Part shown: positions 1 to 7,388 of the stretch, piece after piece | How positions within the stretch are numbered: position 1 is the first letter of the stretch | How the letters are laid out: every line of letters starts with the position of its first letter | Source: Candidatus Omnitrophota bacterium | GTDB lineage: Bacteria; Verrucomicrobiota; Verrucomicrobiia; Limisphaerales; UBA1319 | NCBI GenBank assembly: GCA_023473405.1 | Contig: JAMCZD010000325.1 | Span: 1 to 16,130 of the forward strand | Direction: 5' to 3' | Length of the DNA stretch: 16,130 bases | Translations under genes and position numbers: made by a program | Notes under the pieces: generated by a model | Database searches by the model: none | Told to the model about the DNA's origin: nothing | Seen by the model: only the letters and a program-made list of their open reading frames with translations

Positions 1-275
1 ATGTTTGCATAAGGAATAAACAGGAGAAAACAGAGGCAACGGAGAACAAAATCTCTGTTTCCTCCGTTTCCTCCTGTTTATTTCTTAAGCAAACATCGGG
101 GCGGATTTAACAGGAGAAAACAGAGCCAACGGAGAACAAAATCTCTGTTTCCTCCGTTTCCTCCTGTTTATTCCTTATGCAAACATCGGGGCGGATTTAA
201 CAGGAGAAAACAGAGCCAACGGAGAACAAAATCTCCGTTTCCTCCGTTCCTCCTGTTTATTTCTTAAGTAAACAT
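1..275. repeat. Three-unit 90-bp tandem array of imperfect palindromes
   Basis: The motif caggagaaaacagag begins at 21, 111 and 201, an exact 90-bp period; the third unit is one base shorter (89 bp). The 12-bp spacer cggggcggattt recurs at 97-108 and 187-198. Each unit has dyad symmetry: AACAGGAG on the left pairs with CTCCTGTT on the right, and AAACAGAG pairs with CTCTGTTT inside. The 26 bases at 1-26 are the exact reverse complement of 161-186, and match 71-96 with two mismatches and 250-275 with three. Only the first unit carries this long left arm, so the array looks bounded by terminal inverted repeats, although it may extend left of the window. It ends 12 bp past the GH2 stop codon, so transcripts of that gene would run into strong hairpins. 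No ORF is convincing here. Confidence 0.9.
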
Positions 276-287
276 CAGGAGCTCGGC

Positions 288-2513
288 TCATTGGCTTTCA
301 GCCACGCCCAAGTCAATATATTGTCCGCCTCCGGTCTGATGGCAATGCACGGCAACGAAGTTCTTTCCCGGTTTCAGCGCCGCCTTGGCCTCGGGACTGA
401 TCTCGAACTCTTTATAGCCAGTGGTGAAGCCGGAGGCTTTTACTGCCGGAACGCCGTTCAAGTAAACTTCCGCGTCTTCGTCATGGTGCATCTCGAGGAA
501 CATATATGCATCCGCGAGGCTGCCTTCGGGGACTTGAAACTCGCGGCGCAACCATATGTCCGCGCTGGTCCACGGGGTGCGGACGACGGCGCCGGGGGTA
601 CCCTGGGAGCCAAAACCGGCCTGGCCTTGCTTCCACCCCGAGGCGTCGAACCCGGGTTTAAACCAGTCACCGGACGGGGCGTTGAAGGTGTAATTCCACT
701 GGACGGGTTCTTTTCGAGCGGTGGGTGAGAGGAAAGTGACGGGGCCGGGGGGAGGCAGTTGGCCGCGGTTGGCTTCGGAGGCCTTGTCCAGGTCCACCTT
801 CAGCACTGCCCGATCATAAGTGAGCAAGCCATTGCACTCGGTCTCGACATCGGTGGTTTGGGTGTAAACGACAGCGCTGAGACCGGGCGTCTTTTTCAGC
901 GCCCAGGCATGCCGCAACAGCCTGGTGTATTGCTGGGTCAACATTTGCATGTCGGACATGCCCCGGTATCCCCAGGTCGTTTGGGCCCACGTGTGGCCAT
1001 CCACGCCCAGCCCGAGTCCGCCAAACTCACCCAGAACCGCGGCGCGGTCCGGTTCGGGTTTGGGCGAATCGGGACCGGGGTAGGAATGGATATCGATGAC
1101 ATCGCCTACTTTTTCATCCGTCCAACCACTGGCATCATCCGCCAGTCGGGTTGGATCGAGTTGTTTGACCCAGCGGGTGAGGCGTTCGGTGTCGTATTGT
1201 CCCCAGCCCTCATTGAATACCACCCAGAGGATGATGCAGGGATGGTTGTAGCGGCCTTGGATCATGCGCCGCAACTCGAGCTCGAATTGCTGCTTGGCCT
1301 CAGGCGTGCCGTTGCCGCCGCTCGGCATGTCCTGCCAAACCAGCAAGCCCAGCTTATCGCACCAGTAATACCAGCGGTCCGGCTCGACCTTGACGTGCTT
1401 GCGGGTCATATTGAAACCGAGTTTCTTGAGCATTTCAACATCGTATCGCAGTGCGGCATCGGTGGGCGCGGTATAGATGCCGTCAGGCCAAAAGCCCTGG
1501 TCGAGCGTCCCAACCTGGAAAACAAACCGGCCATTGAGCAAGGGGCGGGTGATCCCCTGCGCGTCTCTACCCAGCTCGATTTTCCGCATGCCGAAATAGC
1601 TCTTTACCGAATCGACGGCGCGGCCATCTTTTTCCAGCTCGACATTCAGGTCGTAAAGGTAGGGTTGGTCGGGCCACCAGAGGATGGGTTCGTGGATCGG
1701 GAGAACGATTTCCCGTCCGGGCTTCCCGGTTGCCTGGACTACTTTCGAGCCCGAGCTCAGGGCGATGGCGCGGACGGCGCAATCATCGGCGGCCCCATCG
1801 ACCGACACGGTTAGCCGCAGACACGAGGCATCCACATCCGGAACGATTTTCAAGGAGGCAATGCTGGTTTCCGGGACCGGTTCGAGCCAGGTGGTCTGCC
1901 AAATCCCGGTTGTGGACGTGTACATTATCCCGCCGGGTTCATGGACCTGTTTGCCCCGCGGTTGCTGGCCGCTATCGGTCGGATCGAAGACGGACACGAC
2001 CAGTTCCTGCGGTTCGCCGGTCTTCAGGGCATCGGTGATATCGAAGCTGAAGGCGTCGTAACCGCCCCGGTGGGTTCCCAAGTTTTTACCATTCACGAAA
2101 ACGGTGGTTTCCCAGTCAACGGCCCCGAAATGGATGAGCACGCGCCGGCCCGACCATTCCTGGGGAACATCGAATGTCCGCCGGTACCATAGCCGGCTGT
2201 TTTCGTTCACTGGTTTCATGACTCCCGATAAGGCGGATTCAACCGGGAATGGCACAAGGATTTTGCCTTGGAATTCGGGGACTGCCTCGATTGATTTGCC
2301 GACAATCGCGTAATCCCACAGTCCATCCAGATTGAGCCAATCCTTGCGGACCATTTGGGGGCGGGGATACTCGGGGTGCGCGTTATCGGGTGAGACGTCT
2401 TTAGCCCAGCGGGTAACCAACGGGCCGTGAGCGGGCTGCCAGTCGGGGGCGGCGAGGAGAGTCGCCGAGAGGGCAATCAGGCTTGCGGAAAAAAACAGGG
2501 TGACTCTATTCAT
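288..2513 (-). CDS. Secreted glycoside hydrolase family 2 protein (beta-galactosidase/beta-glucuronidase-like)
   Basis: Predicted to hydrolyse beta-linked sugars outside the cytoplasm; the exact substrate cannot be read from sequence. The 741-residue protein starts with a classic signal peptide (MNRVTLFFSASLIALSATLL, cleavage near A21/A22), which is why the ATG at 2513 is preferred over an in-frame start 91 codons upstream that would bury it. Domain order: GH2 sugar-binding jelly roll about 45-215, immunoglobulin-like domain about 215-310, TIM barrel about 310-580, and an extra C-terminal galactose-binding-like jelly roll about 600-741. The acid/base is E435 in VVFNEGWGQYD and the likely nucleophile E496 in VLGEFGGLG, so both catalytic glutamates are present. 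It is transcribed divergently from the small membrane protein gene, with 51 bp between starts, and its 3' end abuts the palindrome array. Family assignment is firm; the enzyme specificity is not. Confidence 0.92.
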   Translation of the reverse strand: MNRVTLFFSASLIALSATLLAAPDWQPAHGPLVTRWAKDVSPDNAHPEYPRPQMVRKDWLNLDGLWDYAIVGKSIEAVPEFQGKILVPFPVESALSGVMKPVNENSRLWYRRTFDVPQEWSGRRVLIHFGAVDWETTVFVNGKNLGTHRGGYDAFSFDITDALKTGEPQELVVSVFDPTDSGQQPRGKQVHEPGGIMYTSTTGIWQTTWLEPVPETSIASLKIVPDVDASCLRLTVSVDGAADDCAVRAIALSSGSKVVQATGKPGREIVLPIHEPILWWPDQPYLYDLNVELEKDGRAVDSVKSYFGMRKIELGRDAQGITRPLLNGRFVFQVGTLDQGFWPDGIYTAPTDAALRYDVEMLKKLGFNMTRKHVKVEPDRWYYWCDKLGLLVWQDMPSGGNGTPEAKQQFELELRRMIQGRYNHPCIILWVVFNEGWGQYDTERLTRWVKQLDPTRLADDASGWTDEKVGDVIDIHSYPGPDSPKPEPDRAAVLGEFGGLGLGVDGHTWAQTTWGYRGMSDMQMLTQQYTRLLRHAWALKKTPGLSAVVYTQTTDVETECNGLLTYDRAVLKVDLDKASEANRGQLPPPGPVTFLSPTARKEPVQWNYTFNAPSGDWFKPGFDASGWKQGQAGFGSQGTPGAVVRTPWTSADIWLRREFQVPEGSLADAYMFLEMHHDEDAEVYLNGVPAVKASGFTTGYKEFEISPEAKAALKPGKNFVAVHCHQTGGGQYIDLGVAESQ

Positions 2514-2564
2514 AATTGGGAAAGGATTTACGACAAAACGGGATTGATGTAAACAACAGGAACG

Positions 2565-2750
2565 ATGCTGGACCATAGCGTGATATATCCTTCCTTTTAT
2601 GTCGGTTGGGGAACATTGGCGTTGATCAATGCCGGCCTGGCCCAAGGGAAAAATCGCCGGGGCTTGGACTGGTTTTTGTTGAGCTTGATATTGGGACCGG
2701 TGGCCACGTTCATCCTGGTGGCATTTATGGAAAGGCTGCCGCCAAAATGA
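2565..2750 (+). CDS. Small membrane protein of unknown function
   Basis: A 61-residue ORF beginning MLDHSVIYPSFYVGWGTLAL. It has one hydrophobic stretch near residues 10-25 and a clear membrane segment near 36-54 (WFLLSLILGPVATFILVAF), separated by a basic, glycine-containing hinge (AQGKNRRGLDW). The pattern resembles short phage-shock- or superinfection-like membrane proteins with a K/R-rich turn before a W/F-rich helix, but I cannot name a family. AGGA lies 3 bases before the ATG, a plausible though tight ribosome site. It lies 47 bp upstream of glcD on the same strand and could share its transcript. Function is unknown; that it is a real gene is likely from the membrane pattern. Confidence 0.6.
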   Translation: MLDHSVIYPSFYVGWGTLALINAGLAQGKNRRGLDWFLLSLILGPVATFILVAFMERLPPK

Positions 2751-2797
2751 AGGTTGACCGAGCGTTGGGCTTGCCGCATGCTTCAAGCGTCAAATAA

Positions 2798-4186
2798 ATG
2801 CCTATGTCGTCGCTTGAAAATCTTCTCGGTAAATTGCGGCAGGCCGTTGGAACCGACCAGGTGCTCACCGCTTTGGAAGACCTCATCCCCTATTCCTTTG
2901 ACGGAACGGCGGCTTTGCGGCAGATGCCCGGCTGCGTGGTTTTTGCGCAAACCACGGACCAGGTGGCCGCCGTGCTGAAACTGGCCAACGAAACGAAGAC
3001 CCCGGTGGTCACGCGTGGGACAGGGACGGGATTAAGCGGCGGCAGTCTGCCCATTCCGGACTCGATAGTACTCTGCACCGCGAAAATGGACCGCGTGCTC
3101 GAGGTGGACCAGAAGAACTTGACCCTTCTGGCCGAGGCCGGCACCACGACGCAGGCGGTGGCCGACGCCGCAGGCGCAGTCAACCTGTTCTATCCGCCCG
3201 ATCCCGGCTCGATGAAGATTTCCACCATCGGCGGCAATGTGGCGGAGAATTCCGGCGGCCTTCGAGGCCTCAAATACGGGGTGACGCGCAATTACGTAAT
3301 GGGGATGGAAGCGGTGTTGCCCCAGGGCGAGGTGATGTGGCTGGGGAACAAATGCGTCAAGGATGTGGCTGGATTTTCGCTCAAGGACCTGTTTGTAGGA
3401 TCGGAAGGGACCCTGGGGGTCATTACCCGGGTCTTGCTCAAGCTCATTCCCAAGCCGGCGGCCAAACGCACCATGCTGGCCACTTATAACCGCATGGACC
3501 AGGCCGCGGAGACCATCTCGGCCATCATCGCGGCGCAGATTATTCCCTGCACGCTCGAGTTTCTGGATCGCACGACGATTGGCTGCGTAGAAGATTACGT
3601 TCATATTGGCCTGCCGCTCGATTGCGAGGCACTGTTACTGATGGAAACCGACGGGCACCCGGCGGTGGTGGCCGAAGAAGCCGAGCGGATGGTGAAGATC
3701 TGCCGCGAGCATGGTTGCCGCGAGGTCCGCATCGCCAAGGACGAAGATGAAGCCAACCAGTTGGCTAGCGCGCGGCGCACCGCCTTTTCAGCCCTGGCGC
3801 GAGTGGGACCGACGACCATTCTCGAAGACGCCACGGTGCCGCGCAGTGAATTGGCCCCCATGATCCGCTTTATTCAGTCGGTTGCCGTTAATTATAAATT
3901 GCGGATAGGGACATTCGGACACATGGGTGACGGCAACCTGCATCCGACCTTTCTCACTGACGAACGCAACCACGCCGAAATGGAACGTGTGGAAAAGGCC
4001 ATGAAAGAGATATTCAGCGAGGCATTGCGACTGGGCGGCACAATCACCGGCGAACATGGCGTCGGCGTGGCTAAGAAGAGATTCCTGCCCCAAGCCCTGG
4101 GCGAGACGTCCATTCGAGTCATGCGCGAGCTTCGCCGGGCCCTCGATCCGAACGGCATACTAAATCCGGGGAAGATGTTTGATTGA
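2798..4186 (+). CDS. glcD: FAD-linked glycolate/D-2-hydroxyacid dehydrogenase subunit (GlcD)
   Basis: Oxidises glycolate or a related D-2-hydroxyacid (e.g. D-lactate) using FAD and passes electrons to the Fe-S subunit encoded next. The 462-residue protein has the PCMH/VAO-type FAD-binding domain in its N-terminal half: GTGTGLSGG at 74-82, YPPDPGS at 132-138, GGNVAENSGGLRGLKYG at 145-161 and GSEGTLGVIT at 201-210. The FAD-oxidase C-terminal domain carries the histidine motifs GHMGDGNLHP (374-383) and GEHGVGVAKK (418-427). Length matches full-size GlcD. The reading frame overlaps the TTG alternative start of glcF, so the two are translationally close. A second ATG lies two codons in (2804); no strong Shine-Dalgarno site chooses between them. 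The glycolate assignment is by family; related D-lactate or 2-hydroxyglutarate dehydrogenases share these motifs. Confidence 0.9.
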   Translation: MPMSSLENLLGKLRQAVGTDQVLTALEDLIPYSFDGTAALRQMPGCVVFAQTTDQVAAVLKLANETKTPVVTRGTGTGLSGGSLPIPDSIVLCTAKMDRVLEVDQKNLTLLAEAGTTTQAVADAAGAVNLFYPPDPGSMKISTIGGNVAENSGGLRGLKYGVTRNYVMGMEAVLPQGEVMWLGNKCVKDVAGFSLKDLFVGSEGTLGVITRVLLKLIPKPAAKRTMLATYNRMDQAAETISAIIAAQIIPCTLEFLDRTTIGCVEDYVHIGLPLDCEALLLMETDGHPAVVAEEAERMVKICREHGCREVRIAKDEDEANQLASARRTAFSALARVGPTTILEDATVPRSELAPMIRFIQSVAVNYKLRIGTFGHMGDGNLHPTFLTDERNHAEMERVEKAMKEIFSEALRLGGTITGEHGVGVAKKRFLPQALGETSIRVMRELRRALDPNGILNPGKMFD

Positions 4187-4199
4187 AGACCGTCCCAAG

Positions 4200-5525
4200 A
4201 TGAGCGCGAGCCATTCGTTTTTGAAAGACCTGGACTACTCGGTGGTGCAGCAGTGCATGCACTGCGGGCTCTGCCTGCCCACCTGCCCGACCTACACCGC
4301 CACTCACCTCGAACGGAACAGCCCGCGGGGGCGGATTTCTTTGGTGCGGGCCATTGCCGACGGGCGTTTGGACGTCGCCCGCCCCTTTGGCGAAGAGATG
4401 TACTTCTGCCTCGGCTGCCTGGCCTGCATGAGCGCCTGCCCCGCCGGTGTCAATTATGCGGATATTTTCGAACACGCGCGCGCCGAAGCCGAGGCCAGTG
4501 GAGTGCTCAAGTCGCCCAAGCGCAATTTCATTCGGTGGCTCACGGTCAAGTGGCTGTTCATGGACTTGCGCCGGCTGCGTTTGCTGGCGCGCATGATCCG
4601 CCTCTATCAATGGCTCGGCCTGCAAACCCTGCTGCGCAGCAGCGGCGTGCTCCGGTTGCTGCCGGAACGGTTGCGCGGGCTCGAGGCGATGACGCCGACA
4701 ATACCGCCGAAGTTCTCCGCGGAATTGATCGCACCGGTTACGCCGGCGATTGGTCCCAAGAGATACCGGGTGGCGATGCTGGTCGGGTGCGCCCAGGACA
4801 TTATCTTCAGCGAGATCAACCGGGATACGGTTGAGGTGCTGGCCCGGAACGGGTGCGAGGTGGTTACGCCGCCCAACCAATGCTGTTGCGGTTCGCTGCA
4901 CGCGCACAACGGCGAGTGGGCGCTGGCCCAGAAATTGGCCCGCCAAACGATCGACCAGTTCCCGCCGTCCGAGTTTGACGCCATCATCAGCAACGCGGGC
5001 GGGTGCGGTTCGCACCTCAAACACTACGCCAAGCTTTTGGCCGATGACCCGGCTTATATCGAGCGGGCGCACCAATGGGACGCGAAGCTAAAGGACGTTC
5101 ATGAGTGGCTGATTCAAATCGGCATCAGGCCGGTCCCCGCCGATCATGCGCCTCCGCAGGTGGTCACCTACCACGAGTCCTGTCATCTTAGTCATGGCCA
5201 GAAGATCACCGCGCAACCCCGGCAGCTCTTGCAGGCCATCCCGAATCTGACGCTGGTCGAACTGCCGGAGAGCAATTGGTGCTGCGGCAGCGCGGGCATT
5301 TATAACATTACCCAGCCCGAAATGGCCAACAAACTCCTGGAACGGAAGATGCGGAATATTAAGTCCACCGGCGCGGTGATCGTGGCCAACGGCAACTCCG
5401 GCTGCCTGCTCCAGTTGATCAACGGCGCGCGGCTGCATAACGTCCCCGTGCGCGTGACCCACCCCGTAACCCTGCTCGCTGAGGCCTACCGCCGGGCCGA
5501 CCAGAAAAAGGGGTCGGTCCTATAA
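4200..5525 (+). CDS. glcF: Glycolate oxidase iron-sulfur subunit (GlcF), CCG-domain protein
   Basis: Electron-transfer partner of GlcD, taking electrons from reduced FAD towards the quinone pool or another membrane acceptor. The 441-residue protein has two [4Fe-4S] motifs near the N-terminus: CMHCGLCLPTCP (Cys 19, 22, 25, 29) and CLGCLACMSACP (Cys 70, 73, 76, 80). Two CCG/heterodisulfide-reductase-like domains follow, with NQCCCGSLHA (Cys 228-230), HESCH (325-329) and NWCCGS (Cys 361-362). The ATG at 4200 is chosen; an in-frame TTG at 4179 lies inside the end of glcD behind GGGGAAG and would add seven residues. The separate glcE subunit of the Escherichia coli type complex is missing, as in many bacteria that have a two-gene arrangement. 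It is the last recognisable gene before the accessory region. Confidence 0.9.
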   Translation: MSASHSFLKDLDYSVVQQCMHCGLCLPTCPTYTATHLERNSPRGRISLVRAIADGRLDVARPFGEEMYFCLGCLACMSACPAGVNYADIFEHARAEAEASGVLKSPKRNFIRWLTVKWLFMDLRRLRLLARMIRLYQWLGLQTLLRSSGVLRLLPERLRGLEAMTPTIPPKFSAELIAPVTPAIGPKRYRVAMLVGCAQDIIFSEINRDTVEVLARNGCEVVTPPNQCCCGSLHAHNGEWALAQKLARQTIDQFPPSEFDAIISNAGGCGSHLKHYAKLLADDPAYIERAHQWDAKLKDVHEWLIQIGIRPVPADHAPPQVVTYHESCHLSHGQKITAQPRQLLQAIPNLTLVELPESNWCCGSAGIYNITQPEMANKLLERKMRNIKSTGAVIVANGNSGCLLQLINGARLHNVPVRVTHPVTLLAEAYRRADQKKGSVL

Positions 5526-5538
5526 TCTTTGCATAGGA
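5518..5538 (+). terminator. Weak candidate stem-loop at the end of glcF
   Basis: TCCTAT at 5518-5523 pairs with ATAGGA at 5533-5538 around a 9-base loop, overlapping the glcF stop codon. The stem is only 6 bp and is not followed by a proper T tract, so it is a poor intrinsic terminator. It is listed only because it sits at the operon end. Confidence 0.2.
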
Positions 5539-6010
5539 TGGCCTTTCTCCCGGCTTGTGGCCGCGCTTCCGACCGCGCCAGCACGGTTAGATAAAACCGG
5601 GCTAGATTCAGGTTTTCACTTTTAGCGTTTTCAAGGGGCGGCTTCGCGTTTCAACAAAAGCGGCAAAACCCCTGATTCTATTGGCTGAAATTTACTCCAG
5701 CCGTATCAATGGCAGGTTTCAATCAAATCGCCGATACTGTCGCAATTACTGTCATTGTCCGCAGACAGTCCGCAGTTGCGTGAAACCGTGCGCGTAAATC
5801 AGGGGCGTGATAGTGTGTCGCCGGTCGCCGCGTCAAGGTCGTTCCGCCCCGGCTTCCCTCGGCTTCCACCTTGACCCGTCGCCCGGCTCCGGGGACTTTG
5901 CCTTTAGGATTTCGCGCACGGAGGATTGCTTCACAAATCATGAGGGCAAAAGGCCGGACGCTCAGTGGCGCAAAATAAGGCATTCGGGGCAACCGCCGTC
6001 ATCCCGAGGC
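5526..6010. other. 485-bp stretch with no convincing gene; left part of the accessory region
   Basis: Between the glcF stop and the toxin stop I find no supportable gene. It holds the tRNA-Leu-like 14-mer at 5602-5615, flanked by AAAACC (5594-5599) and GGTTTT (5612-5617), which form a 6-bp stem around it. At 5735-5785 there is a cluster of short related words (actgtc, gacagt, gtccgcag twice). These could be recombinase arm sites, but that is speculation. An 89-codon minus-strand ORF at 5723-5992 is discussed as rejected. Confidence 0.5.
5602..5615 (+). repeat. 14-bp direct copy of the tRNA-Leu anticodon stem-loop (candidate att core)
   Basis: gctagattcaggtt at 5602-5615 is identical to 8526-8539 inside the tRNA-Leu gene, in the same orientation, covering the 5' anticodon stem and the whole anticodon loop. 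The match stops on both sides (g versus c before it, tt versus ct after it). Tyrosine recombinases commonly use anticodon-loop sequences as crossover sites. The flanks at 5602 resemble neither tRNA half, so a simple single-integration model is not fully satisfied. Confidence 0.5.
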
Positions 6011-6370
6011 TCAGAGCAAGGCCAGCAATTCCCTGGCTAATAGCGGAGACGCCGTTGCGCCGGCGCGAACCTTTTCCAGTAAAACTCTGCTGGCGGCCTG
6101 ATGCGGCTTGCGCCGTCCAGCCTTCACCAGCTTTTCCAAGTCCGCCACATTCGCGCTCCGTGCGCTTCCGTACCGCACATAGCTGTCGTGCTGGATGAAC
6201 GGGTGCTCGCCTTTCTGGACGAGGCAGGTCGTTTCCGCGTTTGGGCGCAAAGTGCTCACGTTGACAATCAGCGCAACGCCAGCGTGAGCTGGCGGGTTAT
6301 TGATGACGAGCCAAAGGTGATCTTCTCCGAGGACTTCTCCGCCGCCGAGAAACGTGTCGCCCGGTTCCAT
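6011..6370 (-). CDS. PemK/MazF-like toxin partner of the Panacea antitoxin
   Basis: Likely growth-inhibiting toxin, possibly an endoribonuclease of the PemK/MazF SH3-barrel type. This is inferred from fold-like pattern and gene pairing, not from an identified active site. The 119-residue protein begins MEPGDTFLGGGEVLGEDHLW, giving the GD-x-F opening strand, then LVINNPP and ALIVNVSTL strands, a CLVQKGEHPFIQHDSYV segment with conserved-looking H56 and H61, and a C-terminal helical tail from about residue 74. The ATG at 6370 lies 9 bp after the stop of the upstream Panacea gene, the usual antitoxin-first, co-transcribed order. No frameshift or internal stop is seen, in contrast to the relics nearby. 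It could instead be an uncharacterised toxin of another fold; pairing with a Panacea domain is the stronger evidence of its role. Confidence 0.65.
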   Translation of the reverse strand: MEPGDTFLGGGEVLGEDHLWLVINNPPAHAGVALIVNVSTLRPNAETTCLVQKGEHPFIQHDSYVRYGSARSANVADLEKLVKAGRRKPHQAASRVLLEKVRAGATASPLLARELLALL

Positions 6371-6379
6371 CGGCCCGCG

Positions 6380-6949
6380 TCAAGCCGGGGCAAGCACCCG
6401 ATCCAGAAAATCGTCTGCCGCCGCTTCGCGCTGAATCGCCTTGATTTCGTCTTCCCCCCTCTTGTCCGCCCGTAGGATGGCCTCGAACGGAATCGGTTTG
6501 GACGTTTTTCCCGGATCACTCCACTCCGGCAGCTTGTGGGTCAATTCTACCAGATCGTCTTCCGAGAGGTTTCGATGCCGCGCGTAAACCTCATCAATCA
6601 GCGCCACTTCCGCTTCCGACAATGAGCTGATGTCAGGAACGTCGCCGAACCTAACCGTATAGACGTAGGGTGAGGGTCGTGGAATGAAATTGTGCCAGGC
6701 GCATTTCGGCAACTGCTGCTTCCTGTGTGAAACCCGATCAAAGATGGCGCTCAGAACCGGCCCCTGCTTCATTGCGACGACGGCATCGCCCGTGACGGGC
6801 CGGCCAAACCGCAACAGGCTTTCCCGATCAATCAGGTAAAGCAGTTTGATCAAAGCCATGTAATTCATCTCGCCACCGCTCTGGATGATGAGACGCTCCG
6901 CAGCTTGGACCGCTTTTCGCTCGTTAAACTTGAATTTAATAGTTTTCAC
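6380..6949 (-). CDS. Panacea-domain (DUF4065/SocA-like) antitoxin
   Basis: Probable antitoxin that neutralises the toxin encoded 9 bp downstream. Panacea (formerly DUF4065, GepA/SocA-like) is a known antitoxin domain that pairs with many unrelated toxins. The 189-residue protein shows the domain signature from about residue 14: AAERLIIQSGGEMNYMALIK, LLYLIDRESL, then GRPVTGDAVVAMKQGPVLSA at about 49-68. The C-terminal part (EVALIDEVYARHRNLSEDDL, then LPEWSDP and PIPFEAILRA) fits the rest of the family. The start is GTG at 6949. About 11-23 bases upstream, CCCG (6960-6963) and CGGG (6969-6972) form a short inverted repeat around a 5-base loop, a possible autoregulatory site but weak. The frame is intact, so the pair may still be functional inside an otherwise eroded region. 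Confidence 0.8.
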   Translation of the reverse strand: MKTIKFKFNERKAVQAAERLIIQSGGEMNYMALIKLLYLIDRESLLRFGRPVTGDAVVAMKQGPVLSAIFDRVSHRKQQLPKCAWHNFIPRPSPYVYTVRFGDVPDISSLSEAEVALIDEVYARHRNLSEDDLVELTHKLPEWSDPGKTSKPIPFEAILRADKRGEDEIKAIQREAAADDFLDRVLAPA

Positions 6950-7068
6950 AGTCGCCAGTCCCGCGTCACGGGAATCCTTGTATCAATTTGGCGCAACCGC
7001 TTCAAAACTCAAATTGTCCCTGCTGTCACTCGTTGGCTTCCTCATGGCAAACAGATTAGCATTGCGGC

Positions 7069-7230
7069 TCAGAGGCTTTCCAGCGCCATCCAGCAAATCA
7101 GCGCGGCATTTTCTGGTTGAATCGGCGGTAACATTTCCGTGCATGGACGATTGTGCGCTCGCCCAAATTCGGGCTGTCCGTGTTGCGTGAACCAAGGGAA
7201 TCCCGATACTGATTGCCCGATAAGCGTCAT
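7069..7230 (-). CDS. Very short ORF of unknown function, ATGA-coupled to the preceding ORF
   Basis: A 53-codon ORF starting MTLIGQSVSGFPWFTQHGQP and ending near ICWMALESL. Its ATG overlaps the stop of the preceding minus-strand ORF as ATGA, a layout common in coupled genes. It matches no family I recognise and has no membrane or nucleotide-binding pattern. In this eroded region it could easily be a chance ORF. Confidence 0.15.
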   Translation of the reverse strand: MTLIGQSVSGFPWFTQHGQPEFGRAHNRPCTEMLPPIQPENAALICWMALESL

Positions 7231-7388
7231 GCCTGGTTGAAGTCCAGGAGTTTTCGGATGTAGTCGCCTTCTTGATGGATCAAGGGATACTCCGCCTCCA
7301 ACGCGGCCCAGTCCTTGCCCCCTGCGTCAACGATCCGCGCCAGTGGAGTCGTCACGAGGAGGAACCTGTCCAGTTTGATCCTGCGCAT
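7227..7388 (-). pseudogene. Short ORF, possibly the C-terminal remnant of a larger gene
   Basis: A 53-codon ORF reading MRRIKLDRFLLVTTPLARIV, then DAGGKDWAALEAEYPLI and ending IRKLLDFNQA. The frame stays open for about 14 more codons upstream before a TAG. The composition (amphipathic, with charged helix-like segments) looks protein-like, and I favour a C-terminal fragment of an unrecognised gene whose upstream part was lost when the DUF433 sequence was joined at about 7376-7384. It runs antisense to the DUF433 ORF extension, which explains why the latter's first 40 or so residues look random. It may also be a genuine small gene. Confidence 0.3.

Noticed and set aside
1..275. Possible CRISPR array
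   Set aside because: The repeat period is 90 bp and nearly the whole unit is conserved; there are no variable spacers of about 30-40 bp, and no cas genes.
759..1814. 351-codon plus-strand ORF
   Set aside because: It lies antisense within the well-supported GH2 gene; its sequence mirrors the complementary codons and shows no domain.
4119..5075. 318-codon minus-strand ORF
   Set aside because: It is antisense to glcF, whose cysteine motifs are unambiguous; the arginine/histidine-rich translation is typical of a shadow frame.
5723..5992. 89-codon minus-strand ORF just downstream of the toxin gene
   Set aside because: It uses a TTG or internal ATG start, has low-complexity R/G/T-rich content (e.g. 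RRPATHYHAPDLRARF) and no family pattern; it overlaps the repeat-like stretch at 5735-5785. A chance ORF is more likely, although an eroded gene is possible.
6101..6475. 124-codon plus-strand ORF across the toxin gene
   Set aside because: The opposite strand carries the coherent toxin-antitoxin pair with antitoxin-first order and 9-bp spacing.
6950..7000. Sigma-70-like promoter for the antitoxin gene (TTGAAG, 17 bp, TACAAG on the minus strand)
   Set aside because: Only about seven of twelve positions match consensus; not strong enough to report as a site.
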